Positions 13,164 to 21,270 of a DNA stretch of 28,562 nt are shown piece by piece. The position numbers and the translations under genes were made by a program. Source of the DNA: MESE01 sp036675035 (lineage in GTDB: Bacteria > Pseudomonadota > Gammaproteobacteria > Burkholderiales > Burkholderiaceae_D); assembly GCA_036675035.1 (NCBI GenBank), contig JAKFFO010000171.1, forward strand, positions 1 to 28,562, in the 5' to 3' direction. The notes beneath the pieces were generated by a model. It made no database searches. It was not told where the DNA came from and saw nothing but the letters and a program-made list of their open reading frames with translations. Positions within the stretch are counted from its first letter, which is position 1; every line of letters begins with the position of its first letter.

Positions 13164-13214
13164 CCCTCTTCAAGAGGGAAATGGTGAAAGCAGCGCCCGA
13201 AAAATTAATTTTTC
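13164..13214 (+). other. structured segment in the htpG leader
   Basis: CCCTCTTCAAGAGGG (13164-13178) folds into a small hairpin. GAAAAATTAATTTTTC (13199-13214) is a perfect 16-bp palindrome of A and T with single G/C ends, which would melt easily with temperature. The htpG Shine-Dalgarno GAGGT is at 13256-13260, and an ACCTC that could pair with it is at 13092-13096. Whether these features form a regulatory structure is unknown. Confidence 0.3.
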
Positions 13215-13265
13215 CGAGGCCGAATCGATAATCAAACAATTCAATTCTGACTTTCGAGGTAAAAA

Positions 13266-15179
13266 ATGGTCGTATCCGAAAAGCAAACCCTGGGTTTTCA
13301 AGCCGAAGTTAAACAGTTGCTGCAATTGATGATTCATTCCTTGTATTCCAACAAGGAAATTTTTCTGCGTGAACTGATTTCCAACGCATCCGATGCCGCT
13401 GACAAACTGCGTTTTGAAGCCATCAACAACGGGGCGTTGTTCGAGAACGATCCGGATCTGAAAATCAGGATCAGCTTCGATAAAGCCGCCCGCACGATCA
13501 CGATTTCGGATAACGGCATCGGCATGAGCCGGGACGAAGCGATCGAGCATCTGGGTACGATCGCCAAATCGGGCACCAAGGAATTTTTCTCCAGGCTGTC
13601 GGGCGACCAGCAGAAGGATGCGGCATTGATCGGGCAGTTCGGTGTCGGCTTTTATTCCGCCTTCATCGTGGCAGACAGGATCACGGTTGACAGCCGGCGC
13701 GCCGGCGCTGCCGCCACTGACGGCGTGCGCTGGGAATCGACCGGTGCCGGCGACTTCACGGTCGAAGCGATCGACAAGCCGTCGCGCGGCACCGACATTA
13801 CGCTACATCTGCGCGAAGGCGAGGATGAATTTTTATCAGCATGGAAACTGAAATCGATTATCCGCAAGTATTCCGACCATATCTCGCTGCCGATCCAGAT
13901 GCAAAAGGAAGAATGGGACGAGGAAAAAAAGGAAACCGTGCTGAAGGACGAGCTCGAAACCATCAACCAGGCAAGCGCACTGTGGGCACGCAGCAAATCG
14001 GACATCACGCCGGAACAATATGCCGAATTCTATAAGCATGTATCCCATGACTTCCAGGAGCCGTTGACTTACACGCACAACCGTGTAGAAGGCCGCAGCG
14101 AATATACGCAGTTGCTGTACATCCCGTCTCATGCGCCATTCGACCTGTGGGACCGCAACAAGCGCGGCGGCATCAAGCTGTACGTAAAGCGTGTGTTCAT
14201 CATGGACGATGCCGAACAGCTGATGCCGGTTTACCTGCGTTTCGTGAAAGGCGTGATCGACTCCAACGATTTGCCGCTGAATGTATCGCGCGAATTGTTG
14301 CAGGAGTCGCGCGACGTCAAGGTGATCCGAGAAGGCTCGACCAAGCGCGTGCTGTCGATGCTGGAAGAACTCGCCAACAGCGACGAGCAGGCGCAAAAAG
14401 ATAAATATGCGGCGTTCTGGAAAGAATTCGGTCAGGTCATCAAGGAAGGTGTCGGTGAAGATGCGACCAACAAGGACCGGCTTGCCAAACTGCTGCGCTT
14501 CGCATCGACCCATGCCGACAGCGATGCTCAGACCGTTTCGCTCGCCGACTATGTGAGCCGCATGAAGGAAGGCCAGGACAAGATCTATTACGTCACGGGC
14601 GACTCCTATGCTGCCGCAAAAAACAGCCCGCACCTGGAAATCTTCCGCAAGAAAGGTGTCGAAGTACTGTTGCTGACCGACCGTGTCGACGAATGGATGC
14701 TGTCATTCCTGACCGAGTTCGAGGGCAAGGAACTGGTATCGGTGGCCAAGGGCGATCTGGATCTCGGCAAGCTCGAAGACGAAGCGGAAAAGAAGCAGCA
14801 CGAGGAAACCGAGACGCAATACAAGGATCTGGTCGAAAAGATGAAAGGCGCGCTGGCCGACAAGGCCAAGGATGTACGCGTGACTTTCCGCCTGACCGAT
14901 TCGCCTGCATGCCTGGTGGTGGAAGAAAACGGCTTGTCCGCGAACCTGATGCGCATGCTGAAGGCAGCAGGGCAGGACGCGCCCGAGTCCAAGCCGATCC
15001 TGGAAATCAACCCGGACCATCCGCTGGTACAGAGGCTGAAATACGAAGAAGCGAAATTCGCCGACTGGTCGCACATCCTGTTCGACCAGGCAACGCTGGC
15101 CGAGGGTGGCACATTGACTGATCCGGCGGCTTTCGTGAAACGCTTGAATGAAATGCTGCTGGGAATGGCCGGTAAATAG
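13266..15179 (+). CDS. htpG: molecular chaperone HtpG (Hsp90)
   Basis: This 637-residue bacterial Hsp90 (E. coli 624) is an ATP-dependent cytoplasmic dimeric chaperone. The N-terminal GHKL ATPase has E36 and N40 in LRELISNASDAADK, SDNGIGMSRDEAI at about 81-93, GTIAKSGTKEF, and the GQFGVGFYSAF lid region. The middle domain carries RRVFIMDD-like KRVFIMDDAEQLMP and the conserved Arg in LNVSRELLQESRDVKVI. The C-terminal dimerisation domain ends ADWSHILFDQATLAEGG...RLNEMLLGMAGK, with no MEEVD tail, as expected in bacteria. GAGGT precedes ATG 13266. A near-consensus sigma-32 promoter lies upstream. A strong hairpin separates it from the dioxygenase-like gene. Confidence 0.97.
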   Translation: MVVSEKQTLGFQAEVKQLLQLMIHSLYSNKEIFLRELISNASDAADKLRFEAINNGALFENDPDLKIRISFDKAARTITISDNGIGMSRDEAIEHLGTIAKSGTKEFFSRLSGDQQKDAALIGQFGVGFYSAFIVADRITVDSRRAGAAATDGVRWESTGAGDFTVEAIDKPSRGTDITLHLREGEDEFLSAWKLKSIIRKYSDHISLPIQMQKEEWDEEKKETVLKDELETINQASALWARSKSDITPEQYAEFYKHVSHDFQEPLTYTHNRVEGRSEYTQLLYIPSHAPFDLWDRNKRGGIKLYVKRVFIMDDAEQLMPVYLRFVKGVIDSNDLPLNVSRELLQESRDVKVIREGSTKRVLSMLEELANSDEQAQKDKYAAFWKEFGQVIKEGVGEDATNKDRLAKLLRFASTHADSDAQTVSLADYVSRMKEGQDKIYYVTGDSYAAAKNSPHLEIFRKKGVEVLLLTDRVDEWMLSFLTEFEGKELVSVAKGDLDLGKLEDEAEKKQHEETETQYKDLVEKMKGALADKAKDVRVTFRLTDSPACLVVEENGLSANLMRMLKAAGQDAPESKPILEINPDHPLVQRLKYEEAKFADWSHILFDQATLAEGGTLTDPAAFVKRLNEMLLGMAGK

Positions 15180-15198
15180 CCGGCCTCGAACCCAGCCG

Positions 15199-15225
15199 TG
15201 CAGGGCCGCTGTTGGTGGCCCTGCA
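15199..15225 (+). terminator. strong hairpin between htpG and the dioxygenase-like gene
   Basis: TGCAGGGCC (15199-15207) pairs perfectly with GGCCCTGCA (15217-15225) around a 9-nt loop. The Shine-Dalgarno of the next gene (AAGGAG, 15228-15233) starts two bases after the stem. No T-run follows, so it is either an incomplete terminator, a barrier protecting the htpG 3' end, or a structure that affects ribosome access to the next gene. Confidence 0.45.
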
Positions 15226-15238
15226 TCAAGGAGAAGCG

Positions 15239-15850
15239 ATGCAACCGATTCGGCGCATGCTGTTGAACCTGCTGGCAAGCACGCCGCTTGCACTGTGGAT
15301 ACCGATATCGAACGCGCAACGGAAACTGCTGCCGACACCGCCGCAGCCTGAAGGTCCGTTTTATCCGCGCGAATTTCCAAAAGAAACCGATGCCGACCTG
15401 TTGCATTTCAGCGGTGCCACCGCCGATGGCACGCCGCTGCAATTGTCCGGACACGTGATTCGGCCCGACGGAGCGCCGCTTGCCAATGCGGAGGTGGAAA
15501 TATGGCAATGCGATGCCGATGGCCAGTATCGCTACGATGCGGCGTCGATGCGCGCAGCCGACCCGGGCTTTCAGGGTTTCGGCAAAACCGTGACCGACCA
15601 CGCGGGGAAATACCGCTTCGCAACCATTCGCCCGGTACCCTATGCCGGACGGCCGCCGCATATTCACGTGCGGATAAAACGTGGCGGCACAGAATTGCTC
15701 ACCACGCAAATGTATATCAAGGGTGACGGCGCGGAAAAAGACCCGTTCGTTGCCCATCTGCCCGATGCGGCGCGCAAGATGGTATTCGCCGAACTGACAA
15801 AAACACCGACCGGATTCTCTACGAATTTCGATATCGTGATCGCCGGATAA
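15239..15850 (+). CDS. exported intradiol ring-cleavage dioxygenase-like protein
   Basis: This 203-residue protein has an N-terminal export signal with two Arg (QPIRRMLLNLLASTPLALW), possibly Tat type, then the PEGPFYP motif and an intradiol dioxygenase core. The four Fe(III) ligands can be placed by comparison with protocatechuate 3,4-dioxygenase: Tyr97 in DGQYRYD, Tyr135 in PVPYAG, His141 and His143 in GRPPHIHV. WQCDADGQY stands for the family's WQANAxGxY. It lacks the long insert between the second Tyr and the His pair. The activity is probably O2-dependent cleavage of a catechol-type compound outside the cytoplasm; the substrate is unknown and no catechol pathway genes are near. ATG 15239 is fixed by AAGGAG at 15228. 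Confidence 0.85.
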   Translation: MQPIRRMLLNLLASTPLALWIPISNAQRKLLPTPPQPEGPFYPREFPKETDADLLHFSGATADGTPLQLSGHVIRPDGAPLANAEVEIWQCDADGQYRYDAASMRAADPGFQGFGKTVTDHAGKYRFATIRPVPYAGRPPHIHVRIKRGGTELLTTQMYIKGDGAEKDPFVAHLPDAARKMVFAELTKTPTGFSTNFDIVIAG

Positions 15851-15870
15851 TAGACGTCCGGTTAAAGCTG

Positions 15871-15887
15871 CCGGTTAAAACAACCGG
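15871..15887. terminator. hairpin between convergent genes, with repeated CCGGT
   Basis: CCGGTT-AAAAC-AACCGG forms a 6-bp stem in the 49-bp gap between the dioxygenase-like gene (plus) and the Mpo1-like gene (minus). CCGGTT or ACCGGT recurs four times between 15858 and 15900, offering alternative pairings. There is no T-run on the plus strand. Confidence 0.35.
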
Positions 15888-15899
15888 TTCACGTACCGG

Positions 15900-16343
15900 T
15901 CAATACGCGATATGCAGCCGCCGGTACAAGAAACTCAGCACGAACAACGGACCAATCAGCAGAAAACGCAGGTCGTCGAAGAACGACGGCTTCTTGCCTT
16001 CGATCTTATGGCCGATGAACTGCCCGATCCATGCGACCACGAACACGGCGATGGACATTGGGAGAATTACGGCTTGCGGCAACGCATACAGTACGGCCAG
16101 CATCGCGCCGGACATCAGGATCATGCCCATGGCGAAATTTGCCGACAGCGTGAAGTAGTACCCCAGCGATAGCAAGACCAGTCCGATCGCGACATAAGGA
16201 TGGATCGCCCACATCAGGCCGAGCAGCGAAAACACGATTGCCGGCACACAGATGAAATGAATGATTTCGTTGGTGTGATTCAGATGGCTTTCCGAATACT
16301 TGTCGATCAGTATCTGAACCGGTCTTTGCGCAACTTGATTCAT
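15900..16343 (-). CDS. DUF962/Mpo1-like membrane protein
   Basis: This 147-residue protein has about four membrane helices (IIHFICVPAIVFSLLGLMWA, VAIGLVLLSLGYYFTL, MGMILMSGAMLAVLYAL, MSIAVFVVAWIGQFIG). It has the DUF962 signature: an N-terminal H-x-x-H-T-N-E-x-x-H (HLNHTNEIIH) and a C-terminal GHKIEGKKPSFFDDLRFLLIGPLFV. Yeast Mpo1 of this family is an iron-dependent dioxygenase that removes one carbon from 2-hydroxy fatty acids, and the conserved His are its candidate iron ligands. A similar fatty-acid role here is inference. ATG 16343 has an excellent GGAGGA upstream on the minus strand; the longer frame to 16412 has none. Confidence 0.88.
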   Translation of the reverse strand: MNQVAQRPVQILIDKYSESHLNHTNEIIHFICVPAIVFSLLGLMWAIHPYVAIGLVLLSLGYYFTLSANFAMGMILMSGAMLAVLYALPQAVILPMSIAVFVVAWIGQFIGHKIEGKKPSFFDDLRFLLIGPLFVLSFLYRRLHIAY

Positions 16344-16440
16344 GTTGTCCTCCAGGGTTACGGGTAGGTAAATCCACACCATCAAACTGTTCGGATTTTC
16401 GACGCGCTGCATGCCGCACGTCGAATCTGAATCGACAGGC

Positions 16441-17190
16441 TTACCTGCCGCCGGTCACATCGATGATCGATCCGGTCGTGTACGACGCCTCATCCGACAA
16501 TAGCCACATGATTGCATTCGCCACTTCGAGCGCATAGCCGCCGCGTTTCATCGGTACTGCATCCTTGACCCGCTCTACACGACCGGGCTCGCCGCCGCTG
16601 GCATGAATATCCGTATCGATCACACCGGGCCGGACGGCATTCACGCGGATGCCTTCCGCGGCAACCTCTTTCGATAGCCCGATCGTCAGCGTATCGATCG
16701 CGCCTTTGGAGGCCGCGTAGTCGATATACTCGCCCGGGGCGCCGAGACGCGATGCGATCGACGACAGGTTCACGATCGCGCCGCCGTTGCCGCCGTGCCG
16801 GGTCGACATGCGCCGCACCGCTTCCCTGGCACACAGAATGCTGCCGGTGACATTGGTGGCAAATATGCGGTTCAGGCGCGCCACGTCCATTTCGTCGAGG
16901 CGCATCTGTTTTTCCAGAATTCCGGCATTATTGACCAATGCGCTGATGGCGCCGAAGCGACTGTCAGCCGTCTGGAACAAGCGGATCACGTCTTCTTCAC
17001 GGGCGATATCGGCGGCCACCGCAAACGCCTCTCCGCCCGCATTCGTGATTGCGGCAACGATTCCGTCAGCGGCTTGCCGATTATGCAAATAGCTGATGCA
17101 GACCGCGTAGCCGCGTTGCGCGGCCAGCTTCGCCGTCGCGGCACCGATACCGCGACTGCCGCCGGTAATGACAACTGTTTTTTTATTCAT
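16441..17190 (-). CDS. SDR family NAD(P)-dependent oxidoreductase
   Basis: This 249-residue classical short-chain dehydrogenase has the cofactor motif TGGSRGIG at 9-16, NNAG at 87-90, the catalytic Ser at about 144 in NLSSIASRLG, and Y158-x-x-x-K162 in YIDYAASKGA. It ends DEASYTTGSIIDVTGGR, the usual end for glucose 1-dehydrogenase/3-ketoacyl reductase-like SDRs. Lack of an acidic residue at the end of the second strand (CISYLHNRQAA) suggests NADP rather than NAD, an inference. The substrate is unknown. GGGGACGGAG precedes ATG 17190 on the minus strand. It is divergent from the deoxyinosine glycosylase and 97 bp upstream of the Mpo1-like gene. Confidence 0.92.
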   Translation of the reverse strand: MNKKTVVITGGSRGIGAATAKLAAQRGYAVCISYLHNRQAADGIVAAITNAGGEAFAVAADIAREEDVIRLFQTADSRFGAISALVNNAGILEKQMRLDEMDVARLNRIFATNVTGSILCAREAVRRMSTRHGGNGGAIVNLSSIASRLGAPGEYIDYAASKGAIDTLTIGLSKEVAAEGIRVNAVRPGVIDTDIHASGGEPGRVERVKDAVPMKRGGYALEVANAIMWLLSDEASYTTGSIIDVTGGR

Positions 17191-17302
17191 GCTCCGTCCC
17201 CGGGATGTATGCCGTTTCTTCGCTGCGACCCAATAACAATCAACAATCGCCGCGACCTTATACTGCGATGTGCTGTTTCAAATAGTGTAGCCTTATTTCC
17301 AC

Positions 17303-17320
17303 AGACAGAAAATCCTGTCT
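17303..17320. promoter_or_regulatory. inverted repeat AGACAG-N6-CTGTCT in a divergent gap
   Basis: AGACAG at 17303-17308 and CTGTCT at 17315-17320 form a perfect dyad, 40 bp before the deoxyinosine-glycosylase ATG and 113 bp from the SDR start. A TATACT sequence lies at about 17261. It has operator geometry but its binding protein is unknown. The arms are the reverse of LexA half-site order, so it is not an SOS box. Confidence 0.3.
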
Positions 17321-17359
17321 ATCAATTAACCTGTATCGACCCACCCTGCTTTCGTTCCC

Positions 17360-17857
17360 ATGACGTCCATCATCACCAGCGCGCTGCTGACCGGTTTGCC
17401 GCCGGTTCTCGATCACAACACCCGAATTCTGATCTTGGGCAGTTTTCCCGGAGAGAAGTCATTGGCAGCGCAACAATACTATGCCCATCCACGTAACCAG
17501 TTCTGGCCGCTTCTGTCAACCGTGCTTGGCGACGACTTGGCGGCGCTTCCCTATCCTGAGCGCCTTGCGCGAATGCTGATGCACCGGATCGGCCTATGGG
17601 ATGTGATTGCCGCATGTGAAAGACAAGGAAGTCTTGATACGGCAATCCGGAATGCTGAAACAAACAACTTTGCTGCATTAAAACACCGCTGCCCGCAATT
17701 GATACGCCTCTGCTTCAATGGCAAAACTTCGGGCAAGCTGGCGCCGGCGTTTGCCGATGCCGGATTTGAAACATTGGTGCTTCCTTCTTCGTCCCCTGCC
17801 AATGCGCAGCTTTCGTTCGCGCAAAAGCTTGTGCTTTGGCAAGGGATCACAGCATAA
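17360..17857 (+). CDS. DNA-deoxyinosine glycosylase (UDG superfamily, HDG type)
   Basis: This 165-residue UDG-fold protein contains TRILILGSFPGEKSLAAQQYY (motif core GSFPGEKS), HPRNQFWPLL, the middle GLWDVIAACERQGSLD, and LPSSSPANA as the DNA-intercalating loop. This combination marks the hypoxanthine-DNA glycosylase branch (family 6). It would excise deaminated adenine (hypoxanthine), and perhaps other deaminated bases, to start base-excision repair. The size fits the family. The start has no obvious Shine-Dalgarno sequence. Its TAA overlaps the ATG of the next gene (TAATG), so the two are translationally coupled. Confidence 0.87.
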   Translation: MTSIITSALLTGLPPVLDHNTRILILGSFPGEKSLAAQQYYAHPRNQFWPLLSTVLGDDLAALPYPERLARMLMHRIGLWDVIAACERQGSLDTAIRNAETNNFAALKHRCPQLIRLCFNGKTSGKLAPAFADAGFETLVLPSSSPANAQLSFAQKLVLWQGITA

Positions 17858-18705
17858 TGCGGCGATTGAAACTGGCTGCCGACGCAATGCTGATCAAGAG
17901 AAAATCGATGGAGAAAGAAGAATCGCAGCGCGGTTCGCGACCTGCAGCGGCGACGCCGCGCCCCGCCCGCAAACCAAAGTTCGCACCGGTGACGCTGTCG
18001 GAGCAGGATGGCGTACGGTTCCTGCATTTCGGCACGGAATGGGTGCAAGGCGCAATGCGGCTCCGCAAACCCGACTGGATCGAGCTTGAATACGCGCAGC
18101 AAATGATGGCGTGGATGCTGTTTTGCACGGAGCCGCGGCGAATCGTACAGCTCGGACTCGGCACCGGCGCACTGACCAAGTTCTGCTACCGGCAGTTTCC
18201 CGCAGTGAATGTTGCTGCTGTCGAGTTGAATCCGTCCGTTATCGCGATTTGCGAATCGATGTTCAAGCTGCCGCCCAACGACGACCGCCTGTCGGTACTC
18301 GAAATGGATGCATCGGAGTTTGTATTCGACAGCGCGAATCACGGTTCGATCGATATATTGCAAGTCGACTTGTACGATGCGACCGCGCGCGGCCCGGTGC
18401 TCGACACGCCGGAATTCTATGCCGCATGCGCCGCCTGTCTTGCGCAGCATGGCATCATGACCGTCAATCTGTTCGGCGACCATCCGAGCTATGCAAGAAA
18501 CCTGAAGGCGATGCGCTTCGCGTTTGACGAAGTAATCTGCCTGCCCGAGGTCCACGAAGGCAATGTGGTCGCGATTGCATTCAAGACCGCGCCGGAACTG
18601 GATTTCCCGGCACTATACGAACGCGCATCCGATATCCAGGGTGCGACGAAATTGCCGGCCAAGGCATGGGTCAACGGTTTGAAAGCCTGGCAATTGGTGC
18701 GATAA
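17857..18705 (+). CDS. spermidine synthase-like protein (SAM-dependent fold)
   Basis: This 282-residue protein begins with a basic, disordered-looking N-terminus (residues 1-45, Lys/Arg/Ala/Pro-rich). A Rossmann methyltransferase fold follows: IVQLGLGTGALTKF (cofactor loop), VAAVELNPSVIAI (acidic end of strand 2) and MDASEF. Where true spermidine synthases have VDxxDP, this reads VDLYDATARG, and the N-terminal beta-barrel part is short. Bona fide aminopropyl transfer is therefore doubtful; it is better called spermidine-synthase-like. ATG 17857 overlaps the preceding stop and is preferred over an in-frame ATG 21 bases earlier. It precedes the PulE-type gene by 23 bp. A 12-bp palindrome ATAAGGCCTTAT (18702-18713) covers its stop codon. 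Confidence 0.82.
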   Translation: MRRLKLAADAMLIKRKSMEKEESQRGSRPAAATPRPARKPKFAPVTLSEQDGVRFLHFGTEWVQGAMRLRKPDWIELEYAQQMMAWMLFCTEPRRIVQLGLGTGALTKFCYRQFPAVNVAAVELNPSVIAICESMFKLPPNDDRLSVLEMDASEFVFDSANHGSIDILQVDLYDATARGPVLDTPEFYAACAACLAQHGIMTVNLFGDHPSYARNLKAMRFAFDEVICLPEVHEGNVVAIAFKTAPELDFPALYERASDIQGATKLPAKAWVNGLKAWQLVR

Positions 18706-18728
18706 GGCCTTATTCTGAATGAAACGAC

Positions 18729-20531
18729 ATGTCAGCCAACCCGACCGCGATGAATAAAAATCCCCACAAGGCGCTGGACCTGCAGCAGATATTCAGCTGG
18801 CTGCTGGCTGACGGCATCATCGAGAAGACCGATACCAAGGCACACTTCAATCATGCGCAAGGCCTGCTCAGGAGCGGCACGGTATCAATGCATCCATTGA
18901 CGGCAGTCGCCCAATGCAAGCTGCATTCCGCGCATTCACCCCACAAATTGCTTACGCTCGACTGGCTGACCGAATGGATGGCGGCCAAGGTGAAACTTCC
19001 ATTCTTCCGGATTGACCCGCTGAAAGTCGATTTCACCCGGGTTGCGGATGTGATGTCGGCGACCTACGCCACGCGCTTCAACATTCTGCCGGTCGAGCTG
19101 ACCCCGACCGAACTGATCATCGCCACGGCTGAGCCTTTCGCCACGGAATGGGAAGCAGAGATCGCGAAGATATCGCGCCGGAATATCAAGCTGGTGATTG
19201 CGAATCCTCTCGAAATTTCGCAATACATCTCCCAGTTCTTTTCGCTGGCCAAGTCGATCAAGGGCGCCAACAAGCTGAGCGGTCAGGATCTTGCGTTGCG
19301 CAGCAACTTCGAGCAACTGGTCGAACTCGGCAAAGCCAACAAGCAGGTCGATGCGAACGATCAGCACATCATCAATATCGTCGACTGGCTATGGCAGTAT
19401 GCATTCGAACAGCGCGCATCCGATATCCACCTGGAGCCGAAACGCGATCTCGGCGCGGTGCGGTTCCGCATCGACGGCATCCTGCACCAGGTTTATCAAG
19501 TGCCGGCGGTGGTATTGATCGCGATGACTGCGCGCATCAAGCTGCTGGGCCGCATGGACGTGATCGAAAAGCGCCGTCCGCAGGACGGCCGCATCAAGAC
19601 ACGTACCGCGGCCGGCCAGGAAATCGAACTGCGTTTGTCCACGCTGCCGGTTGCGTTCGGCGAAAAACTGGTGATGCGGATTTTCGATCCGGAAGTGGTG
19701 GTCAAGACCTTGCCGGAACTGGGATTTCCACCGGACGATGCGCTCCGATGGGACGAGCTGACCACGCGCCCGCACGGCATCGTGCTGGTAACTGGCCCGA
19801 CCGGCTCCGGCAAGACCACCACGCTATACACCACGCTGAAAGCGCTGGCGACCTCCGAAGTCAATGTCTGTACCGTCGAAGACCCGATCGAAATGGTCGA
19901 GGCATCGTTCAACCAGATGCAGGTGCAGCACGGGATCGATCTGTCCTTTGCGGACGGCGTGCGCGCGCTGATGCGGCAGGATCCGGACATCATCATGGTC
20001 GGCGAGATCCGCGATCTGGCTACCGCCGAGATGGCGATCCAGGCTGCGCTGACCGGCCACCTGGTGCTGTCGACGCTGCATACCAACGACTCGCCATCAG
20101 CGGTAATGCGCCTGCTGGAACTGGGCGTTCCTTATTATTTGCTCGAAGCGACGCTGATCGGCATCATGGCGCAACGCCTGGTGCGTACGCTCTGCCCGCA
20201 TTGCAAAACGCCGGATGGCGAACTGGCGGATGACATCTGGAAAAGCCTGGTCGAGGACTGGAAAATTCCGAAGCCGAAGGCAATCTACCGCCCTATCGGC
20301 TGCCCGGAGTGCCGTCAAACCGGTTATCGCGGACGCACCGGTTTGTATGAGCTTTTGACGATCACGCAAGCGTTTTCCAAACTGATCCAGCCTGAAACCG
20401 ACATTCATGTGCTGCACAAGCAAAGCATTGCCGACGGCATGAAACCGTTGCGCGTTGCCGGCGCACTCAAGATTGCCGAAGGCGTGACCACCGCCGAAGA
20501 AGTACTTAAGGCGACGTCGGCACTGACGTGA
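18729..20531 (+). CDS. GspE/PulE/PilB-type secretion ATPase
   Basis: This 600-residue hexameric ATPase is of the type II secretion/type IV pilus class. The N-terminal MshEN-like half runs to about 190. The catalytic core has SDIHLEPKRD (231-240), Walker A GPTGSGKT at 356-363, Asp box EDPIE at 384-388, Walker B IIMVGEIRD at 421-429 and His box GHLVLSTLHTND at 443-454. A four-Cys zinc site (C489, C492, C525, C528) ends with RGRTGLYELL. It would power pseudopilus or pilus assembly at the inner membrane. No other secretion or pilus gene is in the window, so it is an orphan here, following the spermidine-synthase-like gene by 23 bp. An in-frame ATG at 18750 is an alternative start. Confidence 0.92.
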   Translation: MSANPTAMNKNPHKALDLQQIFSWLLADGIIEKTDTKAHFNHAQGLLRSGTVSMHPLTAVAQCKLHSAHSPHKLLTLDWLTEWMAAKVKLPFFRIDPLKVDFTRVADVMSATYATRFNILPVELTPTELIIATAEPFATEWEAEIAKISRRNIKLVIANPLEISQYISQFFSLAKSIKGANKLSGQDLALRSNFEQLVELGKANKQVDANDQHIINIVDWLWQYAFEQRASDIHLEPKRDLGAVRFRIDGILHQVYQVPAVVLIAMTARIKLLGRMDVIEKRRPQDGRIKTRTAAGQEIELRLSTLPVAFGEKLVMRIFDPEVVVKTLPELGFPPDDALRWDELTTRPHGIVLVTGPTGSGKTTTLYTTLKALATSEVNVCTVEDPIEMVEASFNQMQVQHGIDLSFADGVRALMRQDPDIIMVGEIRDLATAEMAIQAALTGHLVLSTLHTNDSPSAVMRLLELGVPYYLLEATLIGIMAQRLVRTLCPHCKTPDGELADDIWKSLVEDWKIPKPKAIYRPIGCPECRQTGYRGRTGLYELLTITQAFSKLIQPETDIHVLHKQSIADGMKPLRVAGALKIAEGVTTAEEVLKATSALT

Positions 20532-20549
20532 CGGCGCCGCGATCGTGAT

Positions 20550-21236
20550 TCAGGCCACGGACGCGAGCTGATCGGCCCGTGTAGCAAGCAGCTTGCCGAG
20601 CATTCCATCCCGGCCAATGACAAATCGACGCAGCATCGCCGGGTAATCCTCGGACACGGCCGCCCGAACCGACGCACGCTGCGCCAACGCCTTACGCCAG
20701 CGCCGTACCTTCGGCGTCGCATCGAAAGGACTCATTCCTGCGATCTCGTCGAATACATCGAAATAGCGAAATACGGGGCCGAATGCGGCATCGACCAGGC
20801 TGAACGCGGTGCCGGAAAAATACGGTCCGTCTCCAAGCACGTTTTCGATTTGCGCAAACCGTTGCCTGAGTGTGCTCAGATTGGCGTGCAGCGTGGCTTG
20901 GTCGGCAGCCGTGTACAGCCCTCCTACCGTATTCAGCGTAGCGGACGCAAATTCGATCCAAGCGCGATGCCTGGCACGATCAAGCGGGTTCGCAGGATGC
21001 AGCGCGGGCTCGACAGTATCCTCAAGATATTCGCAGATCACGGCAGACTCAAAGATAACTTGGCCATCGACCAGCAAGACCGGTGTTTTACCCAACGGCG
21101 ACAATGCGACAAACCAGTCGGGCTTGTTGGCGAGGTCGATATCGATCCGTTCGAACTCGACGCCTTTTTCTTTGAGCGCAATGACAGCCCGTTGCACATA
21201 AGGACATAATTTGTGGCTGATTAAAGTCAGTTTCAT
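20550..21236 (-). CDS. glutathione S-transferase family protein
   Basis: This 228-residue protein has an N-terminal thioredoxin fold (MKLTLISHKLCPYVQRAVIA) whose C-P-Y-V at residues 11-14 places a Cys at the active site, as in omega-like or SspA-like GSTs. It contains the glutathione-binding SPLGKTPVLLVDG and ESAVICEYLED. A helical C-terminal domain includes YFSGTAFSLVDAAFGPVFRY. The reaction could be glutathione transfer, dehydroascorbate-like reduction or deglutathionylation. ATG 21236 has AAGGA upstream on the minus strand. It follows doxX by 34 bp in the same direction and is convergent with the PulE-type gene, 18 bp away. Confidence 0.9.
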   Translation of the reverse strand: MKLTLISHKLCPYVQRAVIALKEKGVEFERIDIDLANKPDWFVALSPLGKTPVLLVDGQVIFESAVICEYLEDTVEPALHPANPLDRARHRAWIEFASATLNTVGGLYTAADQATLHANLSTLRQRFAQIENVLGDGPYFSGTAFSLVDAAFGPVFRYFDVFDEIAGMSPFDATPKVRRWRKALAQRASVRAAVSEDYPAMLRRFVIGRDGMLGKLLATRADQLASVA

Positions 21237-21270
21237 GATTCGGTTCCTTAAAAAGGCGTGCAACGGCGGT

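Noticed and set aside
14606..15757. 383-codon open frame antisense to htpG and the dioxygenase-like gene
   Set aside because: Both genes on the plus strand have intact catalytic motifs; the antisense product is low-complexity Arg/Ser-rich and matches nothing.
17303..17320. AGACAG-N6-CTGTCT as an SOS box upstream of the DNA repair glycosylase
   Set aside because: LexA sites read CTGT-N8-ACAG; here the half-sites are in the reverse order. It is listed only as an unidentified inverted repeat.
18702..18713. ATAAGGCCTTAT palindrome at the end of the spermidine-synthase-like gene as a terminator
   Set aside because: It has no loop, no T-run, and lies within 30 bp of a gene probably read from the same transcript.
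19148..20233. 361-codon frame inside the PulE-type gene, same strand, other frame
   Set aside because: Arg/Gly/Asp-rich frame-shifted reading of a conserved ATPase; no motif of its own.
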